Positions 35,299-45,363 of a DNA stretch of 64,000 bases are shown piece after piece. The position numbers and the translations under genes are program-made. The notes beneath the pieces are model-generated. The model made no database searches and was not told the origin of the DNA. It saw only the letters and a program-made list of their open reading frames with translations. The stretch's first letter is position 1. The number at the start of each line of letters is the position of its first letter. The stretch is taken from assembly GCA_013076295.1 (NCBI GenBank), contig RQOL01000859.1:58170-122169 (forward strand), read 5' to 3'. The stretch comes from Sanderia malayensis. Lineage: Eukaryota > Cnidaria > Scyphozoa > Semaeostomeae > Pelagiidae.

Positions 35299-37432
35299 AT
35301 AGTAAACGCACGATGACGTAATAATATTTAAATAACATAAGACTTGATATAAATTTGGGACCTTTTTATCTTTATGCTGCTTGAACGCTTACATTGATCT
35401 ATAGTAATCGTTTGTTGGAAGACATTCATTTGTTGCTTTGTTTCATGATTTTTGCCAACACAAGCCCTTTCTTCTATTCCTCTGATTCGCGGCTAAGTGT
35501 CATTTTGTTAATCGTCTCATCCTCCCAATCATCCAGTCTTCTTTTTTCATGGTTGGAAATCAATACCCAGTTTTCTCCTAAATACTTAACGTTGTTTCGT
35601 GTTTTTTGTTGCTGTTTAAAATATCGTCTGACCAAAGGTGTTAAAAAGACGTAGCTTTTGTCGCCCAGAATCATATTTTTCCTTCCAGTTAAGAAAATCA
35701 TCGAGCTGGTCATTGGTTAAGGCGGCAAAATGATGGCCTGTAGGAATGTTTTTCGCGTGGCTGTCTTTCAGTTCGTAAAGGTATCTTCTTACCAGTGAAT
35801 TTAGTTTGAGAAGAATTGCATCCTTCCCATACATCATCGTCATATTCATTTCCTGATAAATGTGCAAGGACAATGAAAAAGTGTGCACTAATACGGCACT
35901 AAGGTCTGCTCAGGTTTTGAGTAGGCAAATGACATTCAATGTTAACAAATGAAATATTACTTACATCTATCTCTTCTTGTTCTGGTCCTTGTGTCAGGAT
36001 ATATTTCAGTATGCCATCATCACTGATACTTTCTGAAAGTTAGAGTGTTAAGCAAAAATTTTTGTTGCACGCAGGATGTGTAAAGGTTGACCTTCATAAA
36101 TGACGAATACAATATCATTTCTATTCCACAAGCAAGATTGAAAACATTAAAGTATGTAACTCTAAAGAAATAAAATTCTCTCCATAGGTCTGCGCTTGCC
36201 AACTCCTTGCTATTCCCATTGACAATGTGTTGGGCCAGCAAATCTCTAACATCATCCATATCGAAGATGGAGAAATCTGGAGATGTCTCCAGCAGGAACA
36301 ACACCATGTAGCATATGACGAATAGTGTGCACTGAGCATTGTCGTTTTTTAGAGGTAAAAGTGTTGACTTTGCTACTAATTTGCCTGTTTTTCTAAAGTT
36401 GTTACTTGATAAGGCTTGTAGCAGAGTTTTCACTTCAAACTCATGCTCTTGCCCCAAAGAGTCACATATGAAATAGTTGGATTTGTCCAGGTCAATACAA
36501 AGAGCCCACCAATGTTGCTGTGTATTCAATGGAAAGATAATTTTTTTCTTCCCACAAGGTGGAAATTGTCTTGATTTTTTCCTCAATATTTTATAAAATT
36601 GGTTCTTAATTAACTGTGTACCTATAAGAGGGTCAACAACAAAAACATCTTGATGCTGCATATTTATAGCCAAACCCACTGCATGCATGATGCTGTCATT
36701 GACATGAGAATCACCCTGAAGTGATCTTATATCATGTGCTGTAACATGGGGGAATGCGTTGGACACTTCCTGGCAATCATCTACTGAAGAAGAACTGCTC
36801 ATGATATCAAAAGCAGTAAAGTCCTTGTCGAAAGTGATGTTTTCGTCAGGATTGTCGACTACGGTAATACGTTGGCAAACATATTTGTAAATGCCGAAGC
36901 CTTTGCTATAGACAAGCTGCCAGAATTATACAAGGCAATCTGCTGGAGTGTATTCCAATGCACCATTTATATTATCTAGGATGATGCATTTTGTTTGCAA
37001 AATCAAACACGCTACATAATGAGATGCAGCATTATTAATCAAGATCCTATCACCAGTCTTTACATCTAACTTTGTCAAGAAGTCTTGGTACATGTTCTCT
37101 GCATCACTTTGAAGACAATCTGGATCAGCGGAAGCAAAGAAAGATTCCACTTCGTTGTTTAATTGCTTGTGGACATAGCCAACAGATTGAGCACTGATCG
37201 AAAGAACATCTATATTATAATCGCCAGATAGTGCTCTGTGATTTTCCAGGTAATCATGAATGCTTTTAAAATTTGCTTCCTGCAACCAACAAGAGTCGGC
37301 AATCTGGTTCATGGTGCACTGTTCAAAGGATGTGTGAATGGTGTTATTTAACGCACACATGCCACACAGAGATGTACATCCCTGCATCTGTATACAAAGT
37401 TGCAATCCTGCATGATTGCAACTTTGTATACA
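35299..37432 (-). repeat. Protease cassette C
   Basis: Third truncated duplicate, nearly identical to the 3' half of the full gene (39,121-41,236) including the same TAA (36,928-36,926) after DCLV and the same loss of the exon-2 donor. It is therefore the most recent copy, made after those mutations. Ends in the 19-bp palindrome (37,389-37,432). Confidence 0.95.
36020..37405 (-). pseudogene. Josephin-like and C48-like protease segments, cassette C
   Basis: Two in-phase open frames: 37,405-36,926 (Josephin-like; SLCGMCALNN and ASHYVACLI) and 36,802-36,020 (C48-like, 260 codons from an ATG). Separated only by the TAA and 41 sense codons. Differences from G's own copy are a handful, e.g. ILRKKSRQFPPCG for ISRKKSRQFPPFG. 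The C48 frame could in principle be translated alone, but no promoter is visible. Confidence 0.8.
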
Positions 37433-39120
37433 TTAATAAAGACGCAATGATGATAAAAGACAATGTTCAGCAGCAACTCTTCTCCAGTTAATAAAGACCC
37501 AATGATGATAAAAGACAATGTTCAGCGGCAACTCTTCTCCAGTTAATAAAGACTCAATGATATAAAAGAAAATGTTCAGCAGCAACTCTTCTCCAGTTAA
37601 TAAAGACCCAATGATGATAAAACACAATGTTCAGCAGCAACTCTTCTCCAGTAAATAAAGACTCAATGATGATAAAAGACAATGTTCAGCAGCAACTCTT
37701 CTCCAGTTAATAAAGACTCAATGATGATAAAAGACAATGTTCAGCAGCAACTCTTCTCCAGTTAATAAAGACCCAATGATGATAAAAGACAATGTTCAGC
37801 AGCAACTCTTCTCCAGTTAATAAAGACCCAATGATGATAAAAACAATGTTCAGCGGCAACTCTTCTCCAGTTAATAAAGACCCAATGATGATAAAAGACA
37901 ATGTTCAGCAGTAACTCTTCTCCACTTAATAAAGTCTCAATGATGATAAAAGACAATGTTCAGCAGCAACTCTTCCCAGTTAATAAAGACTCAATGATGA
38001 TAAAAGACAATGTTCAGCAGCAACTCTTCTCCAGTTAAAAAGACCAATGATGATAAAAGACAATGTTCAGCAGCAACTCTTCTCCAGTTAATAAAGACCA
38101 ATGATGATAAAAGACAATGTTCAGCAGCAACTCTTCTCCAGTTAATAAAGACGCAATGATGATAAAAGACAATGTTTAGCAGCAACTCTTCTCCAGTTAA
38201 TAAAGACTCAATGATGATAAAAGAAAATGTTCAGCAGCAACTCTTTCCAGTTAATAAAGACCAATGATGATAAAAGACAAGTTCAGCAGAACTCTTCTCC
38301 AGTTAATAAAGACCAATGATGATAAAAGACAATGTTCAGCAGCAACTCTTCTCCAGTTAATAAAGACCCAATGATGATAAAAGACAATGTTCAGCAGCAA
38401 CTCTTCTCCAGTTATAAAGACCCAATGATGATAAAAGACAATGTTCAGCAGCAACTCTTCTCCAGTTAATAAAGACGCAATGATGATAAAAGACAATGTT
38501 CAGCAGCAACTCTTCTCCAGTTAATAAAGACCAATGATGATAAAAGACAATGTTCAGCAGCAACTCTTCTCCAGTTAATAAAGACCCAATGATGATAAAA
38601 GACAATGTTCAGCAGCAACTCTTCTCCAGTTAATAAGACGCAATGATGATAAAAGACAATGTTCAGCAGCAACTCTTCTCCAGTTAATAAAGACCCAATA
38701 ATGATAAAAGACAATGTTCAGCAGCAACTCTTCTCCAGTTAATAAAGACCCAATGATGATAAAAGACAATGTTCAGCGGCAACTCTTCTCCAGTTAATAA
38801 AGACGCAATGATGATAAAAGACAATGTTCAGCAGCAACTCTTCTCCAGTTAAAAAAGACCAATGATGATAAAAGACAATGTTCAGCAGCAACTCTTCTCC
38901 AGTTATTAAAGACGCAATGATGATAAAAGACAATGTTCAGCAGCAACTCTTCTCCAGTTAATAAAGACCCAATGATGATAAAAGACAATGTTCAGCAGCA
39001 ACTCTTCTCCAGTTAATAAAGACGCAATGATGATAAAAGACAATGTTCAGCAGCAACTCTTCTCCAGTTAATAAAGACTCAATGGTGATAAAAACAATGT
39101 TCAGCAGCAACTCTTCTCCA
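37433..39120. repeat. 55-bp minisatellite, array 4 (about 31 units)
   Basis: Same unit; directly follows the last intact cassette junction and abuts the 3' end of the full-length gene at 39,121 (CCAATAGTAAACGCACGATG, shared by all four cassettes). A patch at 38,030-38,300 has several single-base losses. Confidence 0.97.
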
Positions 39121-39998
39121 ATAGTAAACGCACGATGACGTAATAATATTTAAATAACATAAGACTTGATATAAATTTGGGACCTTTTTATCTTTATGCT
39201 GCTTGAACGCTTACATTGATCTATAGTAATCGTTTGTTGGAAGACATTCATTTGTTGCTTTGTTTCATGATTTTTGCCAACACAAGCCCTTTCTTCTATT
39301 CCTCTGATTCGCGGCTAAGTGTCATTTTGTTAATCGTCTCATCCTCCCAATCATCCAGTCTTCTTTTTTCATGGTTGGAAATCAATACCCAGTTTTCTCC
39401 TAAATACTTAACGTTGTTTCGTGTTTTTTGTTGCTGTTTAAAATATCGTCTGACCAAAGGTGTTAAAAAGACGTAGCTTTTGTCGCCCAGAATCATATTT
39501 TCCTTCCAGTTAAGAAAATCATCGAGCTGGTCATTGGTTAAGGCGGCAAAATGATGGCCTGTAGGAATGTTTTTCGCGTGGCTGTCTTTCAGTTCGTAAA
39601 GGTATCTTCTTACCAGTGAATTTAGTTTGAGAAGAATTGCATCCTTCCCATACATCATCGTCATATTCATTTCCTGATAAATGTGCAAGGACAATGAAAA
39701 AGTGTGCACTAATACGGCACTAAGGTCTGCTCAGGTTTTGAGTAGGCAAATGACATTCAATGTTAACAAATGAAATATTACTTACATCTATCTCTTCTTG
39801 TTCTGGTCCTTGTGTCAGGATATATTTCAGTATGCCATCATCACTGATACTTTCTGAAAGTTAGAGTGTTAAGCAAAAATTTTTGTTGCACGCAGGATGT
39901 GTAAAGGTTGACCTTCATAAATGACGAATACAATATCATTTCTATTCCACAAGCAAGATTGAAAACATTAAAGTATGTAACTCTAAAGAAATAAAATT

Positions 39999-40623
39999 CT
40001 CTCCATAGGTCTGCGCTTGCCAACTCCTTGCTATTCCCATTGACAATGTGTTGGGCCAGCAAATCTCTAACATCATCCATATCGAAGATGGAGAAATCTG
40101 GAGATGTCTCCAGCAGGAACAACACCATGTAGCATATGACGAATAGTGTGCACTGAGCATTGTCGTTTTTTAGAGGTAAAAGTGTTGACTTTGCTACTAA
40201 TTTGCCTGTTTTTCTAAAGTTGTTACTTGATAAGGCTTGTAGCAGAGTTTTCACTTCAAACTCATGCTCTTGCCCCAAAGAGTCACATATGAAATAGTTG
40301 GATTTGTCCAGGTCAATACAAAGAGCCCACCAATGTTGCTGTGTATTCAATGGAAAGATAATTTTTTTCTTCCCAAAAGGCGGAAATTGTCTTGATTTTT
40401 TCCTCGATATTTTATAAAATTGGTTCTTAATTAACTGTGTGCCTATAAGAGGGTCAACAACAAAAACATCTTGATGCTGCATATTTATAGCCAAACCCAC
40501 TGCATGCATGATGCTGTCATTGACATGAGAATCACCCTGAAGTGATCTTATATCATGTGCTGTAACATGGGGGAATGCGTTGGACACTTCCTGGCAATCA
40601 TCTACTGAAGAAGAACTGCTCAT
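39999..40623 (-). pseudogene. Ulp1/C48-like cysteine protease domain of the polyprotein
   Basis: Residues match the Ulp1 order: HVNDSIMHAVGLAIN (substrate-gate segment), QQHWWALCIDLD with His codon 40,335-40,333, YFICDSLG with Asp codon 40,284-40,282, and NDNAQCTLFVICYMV with Cys codon 40,152-40,150. The usual DCG at the nucleophile is QCT, so the residue before Cys differs from the family. C48 proteases cleave SUMO-like tags or viral/transposon precursors. The open frame of 260 codons starts at an ATG at 40,623 but upstream in-frame codons continue the same chain. Confidence 0.78.
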
Positions 40624-40749
40624 GATATCAAAAGCAGTAAAGTCCTTGTCGAAAGTGATGTTTTCGTCAGGATTGTCGACTACGGTAATACGTTGGCAAA
40701 CATATTTGTAAATGCCGAAGCCCTTGCTATAGACAAGCTGCCAGAATTA

Positions 40750-41400
40750 TACAAGGCAATCTGCTGGAGTGTATTCCAATGCACCATTTATATTATCTAG
40801 GATGATGCATTTTGTTTGCAAAATCAAACACGCTACATAATGAGATGCAGCATTATTAATCAAGATCCTATCACCAGTTTTTACATCTAACTTTGTCAAG
40901 AAGTCTTGGTACATGTTCTCTGCATCACTTTGAAGACAATCTGGATCAGCGGAAGCAAAGAAAGATTCCACTTCGTTGTTTAATTGCTTGTGGACATAGC
41001 CAACAGATTGAGCACTGATCGAAAGAACATCTATATTATAATCGCCAGATAGTGCTCTGTGATTTTCCAGGTAATCATGAATGCTTTTAAAATTTGCTTC
41101 CTGCAACCAACAAGAGTCGGCAATCTGGTTCATGGTGCACTGTTCAAAGGATGTGTGAATGGTGTTATTTAACGCACACATGCCACACAGAGATGTACAT
41201 CCCTGCATCTGTATACAAAGTTGCAATCCTGCATGATTGAATTTCTTCCAGAAAGGCTTATTTTTTGGAGAAGATTCTTCGAAAACAACTTGCAAGAAGT
41301 GTTGCAGATTCTTCACTGTGTTAGGTGACCAGTTGTGTGCTTCTTTGATGCTAGTTAACAATCGTGACCTGAATGTTTGCAGCATATTTTTGATATCAGG
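40750..41400 (-). pseudogene. Josephin-like cysteine protease domain of the polyprotein
   Basis: Deubiquitinase-like fold inferred from the block SLCGMCALNN, which aligns with the ataxin-3 Josephin signature (Cys, then L-N-N seven residues on). Putative catalytic Cys codon 41,187-41,185; His codon 40,842-40,840 in AASHYVACL; Asp/Asn in IILDNIN about 15 residues later. Length about 150 residues fits the family. In host copy H this part is missing. Role is likely cleavage of the polyprotein or removal of ubiquitin from a partner; neither is shown by sequence. An OTU or other papain-like fold is the alternative. Confidence 0.68.
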
Positions 41401-44400
41401 GCTTATGTTGTCATTTTGTTGCATACAATCACAGTTAGTCATGCACGAGGCAAACAGCTCATTCAAATCAGTCATTTCATCATGTATTGACGAGTCAATA
41501 ATTTGGAAACTTGATTCGTTTTGACTGTTGATGCTAGTTTGCTTTTTTTTGGGCGGTGCTGAAGTCGTTTCCACAGATTTGGCAACTCTTTTGCGTTTTT
41601 TCCCACCAGACGATGTTTGCTTCTTAGCTATTTGTGCCTTAACGCCACATCACTCAGCAAAGTTTAGAGCCATTTGCTGACAACATGCATGGCTGCAGTA
41701 GCAATTCATGTCACTGAAGCAGTCTATACATTTGTGCTGATTATCAGCATTGAGAAATTTTAGCAAAGCATCGCTAAGCCACACCCTTCGTCTTCTCTCC
41801 CATGCAACTGAACCATACAAAAAACTGGAGAAGCCTGTTGATTTTAATTCATCGATGCATTTTGTATATTTATCATGAAACTGTCGTTGCAAATCAGAGT
41901 CAATATCTTGATACAAATGCGACAAGATACCACAATCAAGACCCTCGAAATAGCGTTGGAAAAGCTTGTTGATGTTGCCTGGTACATTCTTGCCTCTCGT
42001 CACACCTGCCCGATACATGGTACGCCGTACCTGCAGACCAAAGTCGCATATTGCATCAAGTATGTGCTTCTTATTTGAGAACGTCGAGGAAACATTATTG
42101 GAGATGTCTAAGCTGTTTTTGCCAGCCTTAAAAAGAACCATCTCTCCCTCAAAAACATCCTTTTTAAAAACTTCTTGACCCTCGGATAGCTCCAACTTGT
42201 ACATACCCTCGGGTAAGATTTCAGTCACTTGAGCAACAACATTTGTGGGAGCAAAGGGGTCTCGAGTCTTTATGGAAGACATTTTCGCAGTTGGATTTTT
42301 TATGAGTACACAATCTCCAACATTAAATTTGTCCCCGGGACAATTTTTTATGTTACGCTCAATATTTCTATGAATAGTGCATTCAGTCGACTCGAGAACA
42401 TGTAGCTGCAAATTGCTCTTTGTTAAAGAATGCTGAAATAAACAAGAGGTGAACTTGATCTGTTCAAAATCTTCTTCAGCATCAACCTCTGTGTCTGTCC
42501 CTGAATTGTTGCTGTGTGATTCAAGTGAGTCAGAAACCAACTGAGAAGACAGAGTGTTAGAAAAACAAGACTTAGAAAGAGAAGAACCAACACAGGACTG
42601 CAGCAGATCTTCAACAGAACATGTACTGGTCGCCTTGCAGTCAGACCTCTTATCATCACCATCATCATCATCATCACCATCATCATCAGAATCACATGTA
42701 TCCTCATCCTCATCTTCAGAATCAGGTGTTGACAATTCCTCATTTTCACCAAAGAAAACAGTGTCGTCAGGGACAATTGTAAAATTTAAGGAGCTTGTTT
42801 CTCTGTTCCTGTACACTCTAAAAGGAATGTCATCAATTGTGGAATGATAAGATTTGTTGATCTTATCTGCTATTCCAGGAAGTAGCACTGGCCATGTTTT
42901 AGCTTGTTCAGCTGGAGAGGAGTTCTGAAGAAGTCGTCGAAGGTACATTTTCCCTGTCTGATTAAGGCGTTCCACTTGACCTTGGTGTTGTGGCGTGTAT
43001 GGTTTCCCTTGAATCATGCTGAAGCCATAATCAGCACTTAGTTGCTTTATAAGTTTGTTGACAAACTCCTTACCATTGTCAGGCTGCAAAATTTTTGGTG
43101 GCCCTTCAATGTCAAATAAGAACTTGACAACATTGTAAACATGTGAAGCCTTTTTTCTTTTCAAAGGGAAGAGCCAACAGAATTTACTAAAACAGCATTT
43201 AATGGAAAGAATATAGCGAAAGTGACACTGATTATTTTTCATGAAGCCTCTTTTTTTGGAAGGAGCCATGTCAATTAGGTCATACTGGAGTCGTTCATGA
43301 GGATGGAAAGCACAAATAGGTTTTGGTGGTGGAGCTTGTGTCATTTTGAGAGGAACATTGATCCGACATGTTTCACATGCATGAAGATATTTTCGAATCT
43401 TTTGAAAGACACCCTTATAATAAAACTTAGCATTAAAAGATTTGCTGAGAGAGTTAACTCCCCAAGGAAGACAGGACTGGAGACCGCTGGCTATTTTAGT
43501 GCAATAGAGGCTGGTGAATACATCAGTTAAAATTTCTTTGTATACAACAATTTTGTATTCACTGAACAACTTTGTCTTTTTGTTATAGGTGTTATGAATT
43601 ATTACTGGCAAACCATCATATTCATTGACAACAAAGTTACCAAGAATGTCTGTCTGTAGCTGGTAAAGTGACTTCGAGTTGTTTTTGTTGTAAAAGAGAT
43701 TACGGATATTTTCTTTGATGAAATTTAAGAGAGCTGCTTTTTGGGATTTGGTAAAAGCATATTCTGCAATGCTGCAACTATATTCCATATTGTATTGGAG
43801 AACTAGAAATTTTAACAAGATCTTATACAAAGAAAAGGATATGGGACCTTGAAAAGAATGGCCAGTGGCATCAAATGGCAATTTCAAAGCTGCATCAATT
43901 GCTTTGGCATTTTTTGGCAGATCAGGGACAGGAATATGACTTTCTTCCTGAGCAGACGGCTTGGGAACAGATTGCTCCACTTCACTAACAACAGACCCAC
44001 CTTCCTCACCTAAAGCAATAACATGTTTTTAGCATTGTGGTTGCCCTGGCCTCATAATCTCTAATGAAAACAATCATCAGGTGATAACTTAATTAGAATT
44101 GTAAATTATTAGGTAGCTAAAATATGAACAGATTTTTATGAATGGTAAATTTCTTGGGAATCTAATCACTGGCCAAACAACACTTCAGCAAAATTTCAAA
44201 GATAAGTTGTAAAGGCATTAGATTAGGCAATACATAATTTAAAAACATATGTTGAAAAACAATTGCTTTTAGCTTCCTATCAAATCAATTTTGTATGGCT
44301 AACAAGTTAAGCTCTCCCTGGAAAAGGTATGGTGAGATATTGCAGTGCTAAATGGTTTAATTCAATTTTTTTAGTCACCAAATGTGTCACAATGCAAAAT

Positions 44401-44545
44401 TTACTAAAATGTGACTTGCTCGGCCTAAGTCACCGCAAGTTGCAAACAAAAAATTATTACAAACAGAATTAATACAGTTTCAACAGAATCACTTACGTTC
44501 GTCACTGTCACTGAGAGCTTCAAATGCTTTCATGAGTTCGTCCAT

Positions 44546-44740
44546 GACTTTGGTAACTTGAAAACGTTATGAAATTTGATTCAAATGCAAATTGCAACTG
44601 TTTCAATGAGAGTTTCAATGAAAATGTTTCACAAACTCAATAAATTTTCGCGATCGTTCCACTTTATACTTCCATCAGGGAAATCCTACCCCCGGGTTTG
44701 CTGACATATAATTCTTATATCACAGGACTCAATCAAATTT
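44546..44740 (-). promoter_or_regulatory. 5' leader/promoter region of the polyprotein gene
   Basis: Between the terminal repeat and the ATG; contains TATAAAGTGGAAC on the minus strand (about 44,671-44,659), a TATA-like element about 115 bp upstream of the ATG. Transcription start is not determined. Confidence 0.4.
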
Positions 44741-44809
44741 CATTGGTTGATTATATCTTCTACGTCAGAGGACAGACTTGTCACGAGAGGACAGACTTGC
44801 CACGCTACA
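44741..44809 (-). repeat. Right terminal inverted repeat of element G
   Basis: Reverse complement of the left repeat. The gene's ATG (44,545) lies about 265 bp inside, so this end carries the promoter side. Contains two direct copies of GAGAGGACAGACTTG-like sequence. Confidence 0.92.
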
Positions 44810-44815
44810 CACCAG
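44810..44815. repeat. Target-site duplication CACCAG (right)
   Basis: Second copy of CACCAG. Host coding resumes with CCTCCATTGCACTAAAA, matching the uninterrupted gene at 43,521-43,500. Confidence 0.93.
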
Positions 44816-45359
44816 CCTCCATTGCACTAAAACAGCCAGCGGTCTCCAGTCCTGTCTTCCTGCCGGAGTTAACTCTCTCAGCAAATCTTTTAATGCTAAG
44901 TTTTATTATAAGGGTGTCTTTCAAGAGATTCGAAAATATCTTCAAGCATGTGAGACATGTCGAATCAATGTTCCTCTCAAAATGACACAAGCTCCACCAC
45001 CAAAACCTATTTGTGCTTTCCATCCTCATGAACGACTCCAGTATGACCTAATTGACATGGCTCCTTCCAAAAAAGAGGCTTTATGAAAAATAATCAGTGG
45101 CACTTTCGCTATATTCTTTCTATTAAATGCTGTTTTAGTAAACTCTGTTGGCTCTTCCCTTTGAAACGAAAAAAGGCTTCACGTGTTTACAATGTTGTCA
45201 AGTTCTTATTTGACATTGAAGCACCACCAAAAATTTTGCAGTCTGACAATGGTAAGGAGTTTGTCAACAAACTTATAAAGCAAAATAGTGCTAATTATGG
45301 CTTCCACATAATTCAAGGGAAACCATACACGCCATAACACTAAGGTCAAGTGGAATGCC
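44816..45359 (+). pseudogene. Integrase core fragment, host copy H
   Basis: Continues H after element G. Reads CETCRINVPLKM, YDLIDMAPSKK (first Asp), then past a frameshift at about 45,080 LQSDNGKEFVNKLIKQ (second Asp). A stop replaces QHQG just before the catalytic Glu segment, and the 1.27-kb TTAA element follows. Dead copy, but useful as the sister sequence for G's gene. Confidence 0.88.
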
Positions 45360-45363
45360 TTAA

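Larger units (their letters stand above)
39296..44545 (-). pseudogene. Integrase-Josephin-Ulp1 polyprotein gene of element G (4 exons, two in-frame stops)
   Basis: Exon 1 44,545-44,497 (ATG, MDELMKAFEALSDSDE; donor AAC|GTAAGT); exon 2 44,009-39,999; exon 3 39,853-39,786; exon 4 39,673-39,296. Joined phases agree, giving about 1,500 codons. Integrase core: Asp 43,281-43,279 (YDLIDMAP), Asp 43,080-43,078 (QPDNGKEF), Glu 42,972-42,970 (HQGQVERLN), a DD35E spacing, preceded by CETC and followed by an acidic insert and a GPY/F-like RDPFAPTNVVAQV. A Cys-rich tail (41,750-41,690) leads to the proteases. All three open segments are in one frame, interrupted by TGA (41,652-41,650) and TAA (40,749-40,747). 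The exon-2 donor GT is lost here but present in cassette A. A pseudogene as it stands, unless stops are read through. Confidence 0.88.
13404..44809 (-). mobile_element. Element G: 31.4-kb integrase-protease transposon with nested passengers
   Basis: Bounded by 69-bp terminal inverted repeats (13,404-13,472 and 44,741-44,809) and a 6-bp duplication. Ends read TGTGCCATGGCAAGTC and TGTAGCGTGGCAAGTC. Its own gene occupies 39,296-44,545 on the minus strand. Between this and the 3' terminus lie protease/minisatellite cassettes (26.1-39.1 kb), a kinase pseudogene, an inverted-repeat element, a MITE and a THAP/YqaJ element. It resembles Ginger-type DNA transposons (LTR-retrotransposon-like integrase, TGT ends, terminal inverted repeats), members of which are known to carry cysteine proteases. 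It is inserted in another copy of the same family. Size without obvious later insertions and duplications would be far smaller; which passengers were carried in and which arrived later is unknown. Confidence 0.85.

Noticed and set aside
27957..38988. Many minus-strand open frames over the 55-bp arrays (FIIIGSLLTGEELLLNIV-type)
   Set aside because: They arise because 55 bp is not a multiple of three and all frames lack stops in most units; no conservation independent of the DNA repeat.
26088..39120. Regular 55-bp repeats as CRISPR arrays
   Set aside because: There are no unique spacers: the whole 55 bp repeats, head to tail, in a eukaryotic context.
41650..43980. Integrase as part of an LTR retrotransposon
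   Set aside because: No reverse transcriptase, RNase H or gag, no long terminal repeats; ends are inverted repeats.
13404..44809. Element G as a Polinton/Maverick or an integrated virus
   Set aside because: The 6-bp duplication and integrase fit loosely, but there is no DNA polymerase B, packaging ATPase or capsid gene, and the ends begin TGT rather than AG.
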